Source: Brachionus rotundiformis (lineage: Eukaryota; Rotifera; Eurotatoria; Ploima; Brachionidae). From it: 64,000 nucleotides of DNA. The translations under genes and the position numbers were made by a program. The notes under the pieces were generated by a model. The model ran no database searches, was not told the DNA's origin, and saw nothing but the letters and a program-made list of their open reading frames with translations. Where the stretch lies: positions 1,318,683-1,382,682 of the forward strand of contig JAESIW010000118.1 in the NCBI GenBank assembly GCA_016802295.1. The letters are read 5' to 3'. Below are positions 25,906-36,809 of the stretch, one piece after another (within the stretch, counting starts at the first letter, position 1; each line of letters starts with the position of its first letter).

Positions 25906-26818
25906 TTAGTCACCATATTCGCAAATTCCATTAGAATCTGAACTGCATGAACCAACAGCTAATAAAGAAACAGGGGTTGTGTAATAACCAAAGCATCCAG
26001 TGTATAATAAGGTAGTTTGCACCACATAAGATAAATTAATTGGTTTTGAATTCATCCATTTTAATTCATTTAATACATCATATCTTGCATACACCTTTCA
26101 TTAAAAAAAAACTAGATATATAAAATTAAGTAACAATATCTATTTGGTCACTTTTTTACCCAAGTTCTTTGATTGTTGCTTATTTGAGTTAAATTTTTTG
26201 ACATGTCTTGAAAAAATTTAAATTTTTCTATATCATCAGCAATCAACAAGGTAGAATTGAGTGATGCACAATGGTCAACATATTCTTGCCAATTTTTCAA
26301 AAGTGTGAACCCTTTATAACAACTTTTTTTGTATCTTGACCAACCGTCTCTGCATTTCACACAATTATTTTGAACTAATGAAAAATGACTTAAATATACA
26401 ATATCAAAATTAGTAAAAATAAATAATCAATGCTAAACCTCATTAAATTAGAATCGAAGCTTTCTTCGGCATTTTCTAATTTTTCATTTTTTTTATAGAA
26501 AATGATAGAACTTTTTCTGATAATGATATCTGTTTGTTCTACAATATTTAGTGAAAACAAACTACATTCACTTATGTTATTTGAATTTTTCGATTCAAAC
26601 AATAACCAACTACAGTTTAAATTTCTGGAACAAATAGAGATACACTGAAATAAATTCACTTTACCGAAGGTTTTTGAAAGCAAGGTACCACAATTTATTT
26701 TTGACACATTGGAGTAATTAATTTGAAGCCTTTCAAATAAATTAATAATTTCTATCGGATTAATTTCTTTGAAAATTAAAAAATTGATAAGTATGATTGT
26801 ATGAAAATGTAACTTCAT
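25906..26818 (-). CDS. Secreted PAN + C-type-lectin-like protein, cluster member 3 (no Thr linker)
   Basis: Three exons with the cluster's standard intron positions. Exon 1 has a signal peptide (MKLHFHTIILINFLIF) and a divergent PAN-like domain (LFQCISICSRNLNCSWLLF ... CSLF). It lacks the Thr tract and the C-x4-C-x-C motif of its neighbours. Exon 2 begins SHFSLVQNNCVKCRDGW and contains CASLNSTLLIADDIEKFKFF; exon 3 ends NELKWMNSKPINLSY ... SNGICEYGD. It is the most diverged member at its N-terminus, but its lectin part resembles that of the gene at 30908-31698. Secreted, ligand unknown. It is divergent from ARMC9. Confidence 0.78.
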
Positions 26819-27431
26819 TTTTGAATTGAATCCAGCTTAAAATATTATACAAAAATTTCTAAATAAATATAAGACCATTTTTAACAATTAATTTCATTTT
26901 ACTAGAAAAATGTGATCATCATCATTTTTTTGAAAATAATGATTTTAAGTAAGAAAATAAAATTAATTTATATGTAAAAATGTCAATTAAAAAAAACATA
27001 AAAATTCAAAAGAATAATAGTCATTTTCAATTTTTTCAAATATAATTAGATACATTTATTTGAAATTATTAATTGGTATTATAATGGTTACTTAATCAAT
27101 TAATAATATTGAATATTATTAATTAATTTTAGTTTAAAAATAAAAAGCTTCAAAGTTTTTTTTTTTATTAATGTGATTATTTATAAAAATTTTCTAAAAT
27201 TAAAGTATTGATAATTTTACATAATAATTAAAATCATTAATTGTGCACTTTTAAAAAATCATAAATATCATAATTTATTTTATTTTTCGGACTGAAGATT
27301 AACCATATCAATAAATATGCTTTTATTTTTATTAATGTAACCATGACAATTACATATTAATGTAAAGGTTAGGATTTTTTTTATTAAAATTATTTCAAAA
27401 TTATTTTATTTATTAATATTTAGAAAAAAAA
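26819..27431. other. Divergent intergenic region (lectin member 3 / ARMC9)
   Basis: AT-rich, about 0.6 kb, with no coding frame. Presumably holds two divergent promoters; no motif stands out. Confidence 0.6.
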
Positions 27432-30352
27432 ATGTCCGGCACGGTTGCATTAGAAGCTCAATTAAATGGTTATGTAAAAGAAGTAATTAGCTTCAATTGG
27501 ATTAAAAAAATAAAAAAAATATAATTATTAAATTAGTATCTGGACTATTACAGCTTTGATTCAACAGTGACTAAATTTACGGAAGAATGTTCTAGCAAAG
27601 GAAAATCAATTTTGGAAATAGAAAAGTTAAATAACACAAATCCCAAAATAAATCTTATCTTGGTATTCAATTTCATGCTAAATTAAAAAAGTTAATAATT
27701 AAAGTAACAATTTTTAGAATGAAATGATCGGATTGTTTATCCAAGGCCAACGAAAAGATTTTTTTCGAAAATGGGTTGAGTACATTGAACCTGACTTGAT
27801 AAACCAAGATCTGCATGCTCAAAAACTTGAATTAGAACTAAATATCCATTTTGCCGTATTTCCATTTAGAAAAAATGTTCTATTATTATAAAAATTAATT
27901 TTCTTTTTTATTTAATTTAAATTTTAGTTAAATTCAAGAGAAGGAATGAACGCTTTTAAGGAATATATTGAAAATAAAGGTAGAGTTTTATGCCAAACAA
28001 AAGAATTTTTGCCTTATTTTGGTCTGCCATACCATCAGAATCCACAAGACGGATATCCTGAGCTATTTAATGTATTTTTAGAAATAATGATTAATTTTAA
28101 TATTATTAATTGATTATTTATGGCCAAATTAGGACGCTTGGCTAGCTGATTTACAGAATAAACTTGAAGAGTTTATGAAGGATGCCTTAAGAAACAAAAA
28201 CCAGCCAAGACTAGTTGAGCTCATGTCTCAACAGACTGATTCCAGCTCTGATTTGGAAATAACCAAACTGAAACAACAACTGGCCGAATCTGAAAAAAGA
28301 ACAATGGCTTTTATGCGAAAATTCAATCGGGTCCAATCTGAATATCACTCATTGATTGGCATTACTGCAGAATTAGTGGATAGTTTAGAAAATACCATCA
28401 ATGGTAAACCTGTTAGCAATGAATACATTCAAAATATATGCTACAAGCTTTTTAACACTCAGCTAAAACAAACTATTGATTTTACTAGACCTGGAACCGC
28501 CGGAGATCATATCCGAAACTCTCTGGCTTACCAAAAGATGATACCGTTTGAAATTTAATTTTTTATTTTTAATTTTAAATTAGTTCTATTTTTAAAAGAG
28601 AAAAATCTGATATCAGAAAGACAATGCCACATTTGGATTTTGTCAAAATAAAGCATGATTTGATTCATCAAAATGAAAAACGTCAGCTAGCCTTGTTGCA
28701 GGCGTTACGCTGGAGATTGACCAAAGCAGAGTCCACAGAACATAGGCAAAAAATTCTTACTTCTTATATTACAGCGGATTTGCTCAATTTCCGCAGTGAA
28801 AAGCCAATAAATAGCATAATAGATTTACTTAAATCATCAGATGAAATAATAAAACAATACATGGCTAGATTAATAAATACTTTTGCTTCTCTCAACTATG
28901 GTCGCAGTTATTTGGCATCAAGTTCTGATTTGGTAAAAAATATGATATTGGCACTTAGAAATGAAAAAGAGGAAACTTATACAAGAAAAAATCTACTAGC
29001 TGCCCTACAAAAATTGAGCTTAAGACATGATTTACATCTATTAATGATAAATGAAAATGCCATCGACTATCTGGTTGATCTATTTGAAGATAATGAGTCA
29101 TTGAGTGATTATTCATTGGAATATGGTGTAGCACTTTTCATGAATTTAGCTCTAAAAAAACCTGGAAAGGCTAAGTGCCTTAATGACCATAAAAGAATTC
29201 TTAAAGTTTTGACCGATCTGCTGCAGAATTCCTCCAATGATGCCCAGAATTATATCAATGGTGCTTTGTACAGCATTTTAACTGTTCCACAAATCAGACA
29301 TTATGCCAAGGAGATTGTAATTTTTTTATTTTCTTCTATTGATTCGAACTAGTGAAAAAAAACTTCTGGAAAGAGAAATTTCTGGTTAGGAAAAAATACG
29401 AAAGAAATAAAAAATTTATTATCTTCCCTTTAGCAATATTTAAAAAAAAATTAATTAATTTTTAATTATTTTTTCTGTTTGAATCAAATTTGTTTATCTA
29501 AAATAAATTTACTCAGCTTATTAAAATTTAAAGAATTTACAAGACGTAATCAAAAGTTTTTCCTCGGATGATGATTACGTGAATAAGCAAAGAGAAGTGA
29601 TAATCAACAAAATAAATGAGGATTCTGATAATGAGACAGAGCAGCCAGATGACGAAGAAGAAGATGAAGATGACGAGGAAGATGGTGATTTGATGGAAAG
29701 AGAATTGGACGCTGGAGAGATTATTTTTAAGCAAACAGAAGAAATATCTGGTGAACATTTGCTAGTTAAATTTTACTCATTTAATAATCAGGGTAATGAG
29801 CCTGCAATTAGCCGTGAGGGATCCAAATTTAAATTACAAAATGAGTTCGTAAATGAATCAACCCTTTTGAATAAACCAACTACACCTTTGAGTGTCAGAA
29901 ATAGTCAAGTTATTCAGTCAAAAAATTTTGAAAAATCACAATCTAAAATCAATTCATTATCCCAGAGTTTAGCTCCAGGAAAAAAAGACAACCAAAAAGC
30001 AAGTCTTTCATTTAACAAAACTCAAAGCAGAGAAAAATTTGGAAAAAAAACTGAAACCAAAGTTAAACATAGCTTTCCAAGCATAAATTCAAATGATATT
30101 AAAAGCATTGATAGCTATGAGCCAGTCTATACAAATGTTCAGGATTCGAATGAGGCTTTTAGAAATAAACCAAAAATTCAGCGCACACCGGACCCAAGCA
30201 TGAATGCAAAACAAAAATCTGTAGCAGCCTCATCGATTCAATCAAATTCATCTTATGTACCTAAATATTCAATCAGTGAACCAAGACCAAGTTCAGCAAG
30301 TTCTAACAAATCCAAAAATTCGCCCAATTCATCTACTTTAAAACAAAATTAA
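27432..30352 (+). CDS. ARMC9: ARMC9, LisH and armadillo-repeat ciliary basal-body protein
   Basis: Multi-exon gene collinear with vertebrate ARMC9, a basal-body and centriole protein linked to Joubert syndrome. The first exon (MSGTVALEAQLNGYVKE) and the next (YLDYYSFDSTVTKFTEECSS) form the LisH region. Then come LHAQKLELELNIHFAVF, TKEFLPYFGLPY and the coiled coil with MAFMRKFNRVQSEYHSLIG. After a 38-bp intron the armadillo region has LLQALRWRLTKAE and QYMARLINTFASLNYGR. Later blocks are SDYSLEYGVALFMNLAL and YINGALYSILTVP. An acidic stretch (about 29650-29690) and a disordered Ser/Lys-rich tail end at 30352. One intron (about 29323-29532) is longer than usual, near 210 bp. The gene appears intact and sits inside the lectin cluster. 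Confidence 0.93.
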
Positions 30353-30907
30353 TTAATTTTTTTCATTTATTAAATAGCTTTTATCTCATTATATGCTTTA
30401 ATTTTACAAATAGAATAAAAAAATTTCTTTTTTGTATTTTAGTTTTAAAAATTAAATAAAAATTTAATTTAATAATGATTTTTAATTAAAATGGTTAATA
30501 AACAGCCAATTTATTAGGTCAATCTGGAAATTGTTTATTAGTTTTATTTGGTTATTTTGATCTTAAAAAATTGAGAGTAAATCAATAAAAAAAAACTGAA
30601 AAAAGGCGATTTTGTTTTTAGGATAAAAAAATTAAATATTTTTTAATCAAGATTTAAATTTTAAAGTGTTAGTGTTACTGATTTAATTTTCCAGGATAGA
30701 ATATATAAAATAGAAATTTTAGATAAAAACCTTTTTAAATATTAATCAAATATCAATATAAATAACCAAAAAAAAATCTAAATGATTTTAGAAAAGAAAA
30801 TAAGCATTAATAATTAAGATTATTATTGTTTTAATTTAAGTTTTATCTTATTTTTTGGTTCTACAAAAATATTAAAATAAAATCAGAATTCAAAAACCAA
30901 TTTAAAA
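30353..30907. other. Intergenic, nothing recognised
   Basis: AT-rich spacer between ARMC9 and a same-strand lectin gene. I see no frame, and no obvious likeness to the 5' flank of the related gene at 37776. Confidence 0.55.
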
Positions 30908-31698
30908 ATGAAATTTAAATGTCAAATAACGATATTGGTCATTTTTCAATTCAAGATTGGGTTCAAATTTGGTCAAGAGATAAACAGATTTGAGAAACTG
31001 AGACTCAATGGCTCAAATGAATTGGCATTTTCCGATCAATTTCGAAGTGTCCACTCATTATCTATTGTTCAAGGCCTGACTCTTTTAAAATGTGCTTCTA
31101 TCTGTTCGAGAAAAACAGAATGTTTGATCTTTTCATATAAAAAGCTTGGCAACATTTCCCAATGTGAATTATTATCATCCGAAAATTTGAAAGAGACAGA
31201 CATTTTGCCAACCACCAATTCATTTATTTTTAGCAAAAATTTCAATCTCACAATAATGAAAAATTGTAGGGATTTGTGGCTACCCTACAAATCAATATGC
31301 TACCGGGCATTCAATGCTGCCAAAACTTGGCAAGAATATGTTGATTTTTGTGCAGCGCTTAATTCAACTCTTCTGATTGCCGATGATTTTGAAAAATTCA
31401 AATTTTTCCAAAATATTTCCAGAGATCTTACATTAACTAGTGGCAATCAGCGAACATGGGTTTTATTTATTAATCATTTTATTTTTTAATTCATCTTTAA
31501 ATTTTAAAGGTTTATGCCAAATATGATACAGCTAATGTTTTTCAATGGATGAATTCAAATCCAATAAATATATTATACATTTCAGGTGTAACAACTTTTT
31601 TGGGATGCTTTGGATATTATACATTTCCTAATTCGCTTTTGGATATTTCAGTTTGCTCTGGAACCACTAGTGGAATTTGTGAATATTCTAACATTTAA
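30908..31698 (+). CDS. Secreted PAN + C-type-lectin-like protein, cluster member 4 (fused, linker lost)
   Basis: Only two exons. Exon 1 runs from a signal peptide (MKFKCQITILVIFQFKIG) through a PAN-like domain (LLKCASICSRKTECLIF ... CELL) straight into the lectin domain (IMKNCRDLWLPYKSICYRAF), with no Thr linker, no C-x4-C-x-C motif and no phase-2 intron. The usual C-x2-C before DGW is also reduced to a single Cys. Exon 2, after the conserved phase-0 intron, gives VYAKYDTANVFQWM ... SGICEYSNI. The PAN half is about 90% like the gene at 36810-37776, but the lectin half is closer to member 3. A deletion joining exon 1 to exon 2, or gene conversion, would explain this. The frame stays open, so it may be functional. 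Confidence 0.75.
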
Positions 31699-32199
31699 TA
31701 TCATAGAGAAATATTTTAAATTAAACATAAAATTAGTAGAAATTAAATAATTTTTTTACCAAATTTATCCTCTTCTTTGTCCGAGAATGACAAAATATTA
31801 ATTTTTAAATTAGAACTTTTAATAAATATTTTAATGTATTAATAAATCAATAATAAATTTATTTTTCACAATTTTAAATTTTCGTACCATCGAAAAGTTC
31901 ATTTAGTCATGCATGATATAATGCGCCAAACAGTTTAAAGAAAGATCGTCGTAAAAGAAAAGCAAATAATTAAAATAAAAATGTTAAATAAAATTAAATT
32001 ACTCTTTCTTACTTTTTTATTCTTTGACATAAGTGAAATTTATTATATACAAGCTTGAAAAAAATTTCATTATCCAACAATTTAAAAGAATTATTTTTTA
32101 ATTCGGCAATATTCAAAACCAAAGTTTCAAGCCAAATTTCTTTAATGGGTTGAAAAATTAATTAATTAAAAATTTTATTTTAAAATTATTTGTATGTCA
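31699..32199. other. Intergenic, nothing recognised
   Basis: AT-rich sequence after the lectin gene, ending abruptly where base composition becomes GC-rich at about 32200. No coding frame seen. Confidence 0.5.
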
Positions 32200-32670
32200 C
32201 CCTCCTCTTTTCGCAACCGGGCTTGGGACCGGCTTTGGCAGAGTTATGACGGCGTCTTTCCCTAAGAAGCCAGTGGGACGTTCATCATAAACAGCGCCAC
32301 TCATCCGAGCACTTTGAAATGGCTGCGAACTCGGCAACTATTTAGACTAGCTTGGAACCACAAACCAAGCGACTTATAAAAAGTCTTAACTTAAGGCTTC
32401 CAAAGTTACCTACTATCTGCAGAGGGTCAGCTGTACAGCAGATTCTCGCTCCTTTCGGATTCTATACTGGGAGATGGTCGAAGCCAGCGGCGCCCTCATA
32501 CGACAAGACTTGGACAAAGACCCGTAGGCCTATGTACCCGCCATACAGCTCTTCTGCAGACTACGTGAAAGACCACATGCACATACGATGCATGTGGCTG
32601 CCACCACCCTCCTCTTTTTTCATCAGGGCTTGGGACCTGCGGATCGGCAGAGTTATGGTGACTGCTTTTT
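32200..32670. repeat. GC-rich repeat island with flanking direct repeats
   Basis: About 470 bp with visibly much higher GC than all surrounding DNA. A motif of about 55 bp (CACCCTCCTCTTTT ... GGGCTTGGGACC ... GGCAGAGTTATG) occurs at about 32207-32255 and again, diverged, at about 32607-32660 in the same orientation. Open frames exist on both strands (32352-32672 plus, 32496-32678 minus) but resemble no protein I know and may be by-products of the composition. The abrupt composition edges and direct repeats suggest a dispersed or recently inserted repeat, possibly part of a transposon. Class unknown. Confidence 0.6.
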
Positions 32671-33240
32671 AAATCCATTTTTTAAAATAAAATTCTTTTT
32701 TCAAAATTTCAATTTTAAAAAATGAACTGATTTATTCCAAAATGTCATCCTATTTATACCCCTTTGGTCTACATGAGTCATATAAACTAATTTAACCAAT
32801 TTAACTAATTTAGTTAATTTTAACTTAATTAATAAATATAAAATAGATTTAAGACACCTGAATTAAAACTTACCTAAATTATTTTAACTTTGTTTGAAAT
32901 ACTTAAAATGGATTAGTTTTATATTGTAATATTTGAAATGTTATATTATTATTATTATTATTATTATTAATTTAATAAGTTTTTTTTTGTTACCACTTTT
33001 CTCACCCAATGGTGTCTCAAAAATAGAATAGTGGCGAATGATGAAGATATTTATAACATTTGATTATTGTTTTTTATTATTTTGATCAGTATTCAATTCA
33101 TAACAATTATTAAGTTATTTAAAAATTATCAGTATTTTTCACTTTTTCATATTAGTAGTAATAGTAAATAATACTGCGACCCTATTGGGTAAAGCTTCTT
33201 CGAAGCTATGGCAGTAAATTAGACTGTTTCTTTACCCATT
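32671..33240. other. AT-rich spacer with (ATT)n microsatellite
   Basis: Holds a perfect ATT run at about 32944-32968 and low-complexity TTAACTAATTT-type repeats at about 32790-32830. No gene seen. The retroelement remnant begins at its right end. Confidence 0.6.
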
Positions 33241-34110
33241 TTTACAGGTTAATTTTGAAATTATTGATTGATTCGGATTTAACGATGGATTGAGGTAGAC
33301 TATTCCAGGCATTAACTACTCTATTTGTTAAGAAATGATATCGTTGCATGTAACTTTTCACATCTTCTCTAACTATACATTTGTCATGTCTTCTTAAGCT
33401 ATACGATCCGTTAATAATTTTAAAAAGTTGGATTAAGTCTCCTCTCATCCTTCTTACTTTGAGATTAGTTAAAATTAGCATTTAAGGTCATTTAAAGTAG
33501 TCAAATTTTCGAAGTGAAGGGATTATTTTTGTCATTCTTCTTAGTACTTTCTCGATTTCAGAAATATCTTTTTCAAGAAATGGACACTATGAACTAATGG
33601 CAAACTCTAAATGAGGTCTAACCAGTGCTGTGTAGAGCATTCTCAATGTATCAATGCTTAAATTCCTTAAACTTTTTCTGATCATAGCCTCGACTCGCAA
33701 TATTTTACTTGGTTAGTCCACTTCAAGTCACTTTGAATATATACACCTAAATCTTTTTCGAGAATTGTTTTAGATAAATTCTTTGTACCGTATCTGCTAA
33801 AAATGGTATTCTTTGTTTCCTCTCGCTGAGAAAATCTTTAATCCAAAAATAAATCATATCGATAAAACCATGTCTTTTAAGCTTATATAATAATAATCTA
33901 TGCGATACTCTGTTAAATGATTTCGAAAATCTGTGTAAATTATAGCGACAAATAATCCTCTGTTGAGAGCTGATGTGATAAATTCTAGTGATTCAAGTAA
34001 ATTTGTTTAACATGATCTTTTTGGCATGAATCCATGTTGTGCGTCAGATAAAAGGTTATGATTTAAAAGAAAGGCTAACATGTGATCTTTGACCAGACTC
34101 TCGATATTAT
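33241..34110 (-). mobile_element. Decayed non-LTR retrotransposon (LINE) reverse-transcriptase remnant
   Basis: Read on the minus strand, fragments in several frames resemble a LINE ORF2. They run LLSDAQHGFMPKRSC, then FVAIIYTDF, a decayed palm region, SLRNLSIDTLRMLYTALVRP, RRMTKIIPSLRKF, and finally an open 79-codon frame with RRMRGDLIQLFKIINGS and RVVNAWNSLPQSIV, typical of the C-terminus of Jockey/CR1-type elements. Several stops and frameshifts interrupt it, and the catalytic (Y/F)xDD box seems missing. It is a dead 5'-truncated copy. It lies between the two copies of the lectin gene pair. Confidence 0.82.
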
Positions 34111-34510
34111 TTCGCTATATATTTTTTCTAATTTTGAAAAGAATTTTGTGAATAATGTAAAAAAATAAACAATCAAATATAATAAAAAGGAATTTTAATC
34201 AATTAACAAATCTTTTTTTGGCTTATCTGGTCTTCTAATTTTGGCGTTTTTCACCAAACAGTACATTTTTTGCTGCTGGTAGTTTGTTAAGTACCATATT
34301 AAGGAAAATAAATTATTTTTTGCATTGATTTTTTAACTTACCCTTTTTAATAGCAGATCATTTATATATTTTTCTTTTTTTTTATTTGAATGGTAAAAAA
34401 AACTAAGCAATAAATCAATTTTTATTTATTTTTTGATAATCAATAATTAAAAAGACACTTTTAAGCTCAAAATATACAATAATTATTTTGAAATTCATTT
34501 GATTTAAATT
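34111..34510. other. Intergenic, nothing recognised
   Basis: AT-rich spacer between the retroelement remnant and the stop of the next lectin gene. It does not resemble the 3' flank of the copy at 24313, so duplicate similarity ends at about the stop codon. Confidence 0.5.
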
Positions 34511-35496
34511 TTAATCGGAGTATTCACAAATTCCACTAGATCCAACTAAACAACCAAATATGCCTAATAAAGAATAGGGTGTTGTATAGAAAGAGAAACA
34601 ACCTGTAAATATTGTCAATAAATTCGGAAAAAGAAAAGATTTATTTAATGGTTGACCATTTGCCCATTCGAATACTCCAATTGTACTGTATTTGGCATTA
34701 ACCTTTGATAAAAAATTAAAAATCATTTTTCTTTTTTTATTATTTTTTCTCTTTTTACCCATGTAAATTCATTTGAGGTTATAAGAGTTAAATTTTTTGC
34801 CACCCATCTAAAGTATTCAAATTTTTCTGAGTCTTCTGCAATTAACAAAGTTGAATTTAATGAAATGCAAAAATCGACATATTCTTGCCATTTTTTTGAA
34901 CTATTGAATGCTTGGTAACAAATATTTTTATAGGCCAACCATCCATCTTTACATTTGATACATTTTTTCATATTGTTTGAAAAATACCTTAATAAAATAA
35001 ATTTTACTTAAATCAGAAATTGACTAAAAAAAATTTATCAAAACTTGTTTTCTTCTAAACAAATGCACTCATTATTAATACATTGGTAATTTAGAGTTGT
35101 AGTTGGTAAAGTTGTTGTAGATGTTGTCGAGATACCTACTTCATCTTTTTTTATGTAAATAAATGTATATTGATCGGCAATTAAGTTCATTTGAGTGAAA
35201 GTCTTAGATTTAAAAAACTCACATGTAACTTGGTCCATATATTTTTTGAAAGTAAATGAAAGACATTTGTCATTAGATGAACAAATTGATCCACATTTTA
35301 ATAAACTTAAGCCATCAAGTGAAAATAAGGAATTTTTAAGCTGAAAATCTTGAGATACGTCGAATCTCTGTAAATCATTGATTCTAAACTTTTCATATTT
35401 ATTAAATTCTTGACCATTTAAAGCTTTTATACTGGTCATTATTGAGTAAAAATTGATTATTAGATGAATAATCGAATTTAGGTATTTCAATTTCAT
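34511..35496 (-). CDS. Secreted PAN + C-type-lectin-like protein, cluster member 5 (copy of member 1)
   Basis: Three exons, nearly identical to member 1 in leader, PAN-like domain and lectin domain. Differences include Pro/Gln in ALNGQEF, CICLEENK for CICFDKN, and GIFGCLVGSS for SIFWCKVRSS. The Thr linker has only six residues before LPTTT (STTSTTTLPTTT), against 35 in member 1. About 145 bp of 5' flank is also shared with member 1. It is divergent from member 6, with 223 bp between start codons. Intron positions are the cluster standard. Appears intact. Confidence 0.82.
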
Positions 35497-35719
35497 GGTG
35501 TTATTTTAGAAATAATTATTATTGTCTCTAATTTTTAATTATTTTTTTAAAATAAGTACTCTAAAATTTAATAAATGTTTAAACATCTAGGAGACACTTT
35601 ATTAAATCTGTTTTTATTTAATTCCTTTTTTCAAATTCGTAAATATGTTTAATAAAAAATCTAGATTTATTGAAAAAATTGTTAAAAATACAAAGGTAAA
35701 ATAAGTAAAATTTGACATC

Positions 35720-36697
35720 ATGATCCTAATCTGTTTAATAACATTGGCAATTTTTTCTAACTTTTTGAAAATAGTCCAGAATGTAGAAAATAGGTTCTCA
35801 ATGGTAAACATAAATACCAGTAATAAATTGGACTTTGTTCAAGATGTCAAAGCCAATTTTACAATCAAGATATTGACTGGAGTATCTCGATTGAAATGCT
35901 CAAGTAAATGTTCTATGGAAATCAAATGCTTTTATTTTACCCATTCAAGACCATCAAAAGTGTGTTCACTTTTTTCCAATGACCAAGTTAATTTGTCTTA
36001 TTTGGTTGTTGATTTGAATACAAATTTATATAAAAAAATGTTGACTAGAACTCAAACAACAACTACAACAACTACATTGACCACACTACCAATAACAACA
36101 GCTCCAATGGACTACACTTGTGTGAACCAAGTTTGCACTTGTATCGACAGATTGAGGTTTGTTAAATGAAAAATAAAAACTTAGTCTATGTCTTTTGCTT
36201 ATTTTATCAAAGCTTTTATTCAACAATTCAGCTTAAGTGTGTTAAGTGTAGAGATGGCTGGCTGCCTTACAAAAATAGCTGTTACCAAGGGTTTGCAATT
36301 GCCAAAAAATGGTCAGAATATGAAAGTATTTGTAGTTCATTGAACTCGAGTCTATTGATGCCAGTTGAAGTTGAAAAATTTAACTTTTTTGCTCTTGTGG
36401 CAAAAAATTTGACCAGTATTAATTCAAATCTACGTTTGTGGGTACGATTTTGATAAATAAAATAAAGAAAACAAAAAAATAAAGAGTAAATTTTATTAGG
36501 TATCAGCAAAATATGAAGTAAAATCTGTTTATCAGTGGACAAATGGAGCATCAATAAATAAATCATACATAAATAATATTTTCCATGATTATTCATATTT
36601 TGGTTTATTTACTTATCTAACTGGTAGTCAAAATCCTGAATTAGGTGTTTCATCAAAAGCATCAACATCAAATGGGGTGTGCGAATATTTTGAGTGA
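35720..36697 (+). CDS. Secreted PAN + C-type-lectin-like protein, cluster member 6 (copy of member 2)
   Basis: Three exons, nearly identical to member 2, including the introns. Its first 149 residues differ from member 2 at about one position (Thr for Ile in LICLITLAIF). It has the leader, PAN-like domain, short TTTTTT linker and YTCVNQVCTC. The lectin part begins CVKCRDGWLPYKNSCYQGF, and the last exon ends VYQWTNGASINKSY ... GVCEYFE. It is divergent from member 5, whereas member 2 is convergent with member 1. A 104-codon frame on the opposite strand is a shadow. Confidence 0.82.
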
Positions 36698-36809
36698 TGA
36701 ACAAAAATATTTTTATTAAAAAAATGTTATAAGTAAATCTATTAGTCAGAAATTTAAAATTGATTTAAAATTTTATATTTTTTATAATCAAATAAATTTT
36801 AAAAAAAAT

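Noticed and set aside
32352..32672. 106-codon frame in the GC-rich island as a gene
   Set aside because: Both strands are open there because of the base composition and repeat structure; no domain is recognised, so it is treated as repeat.
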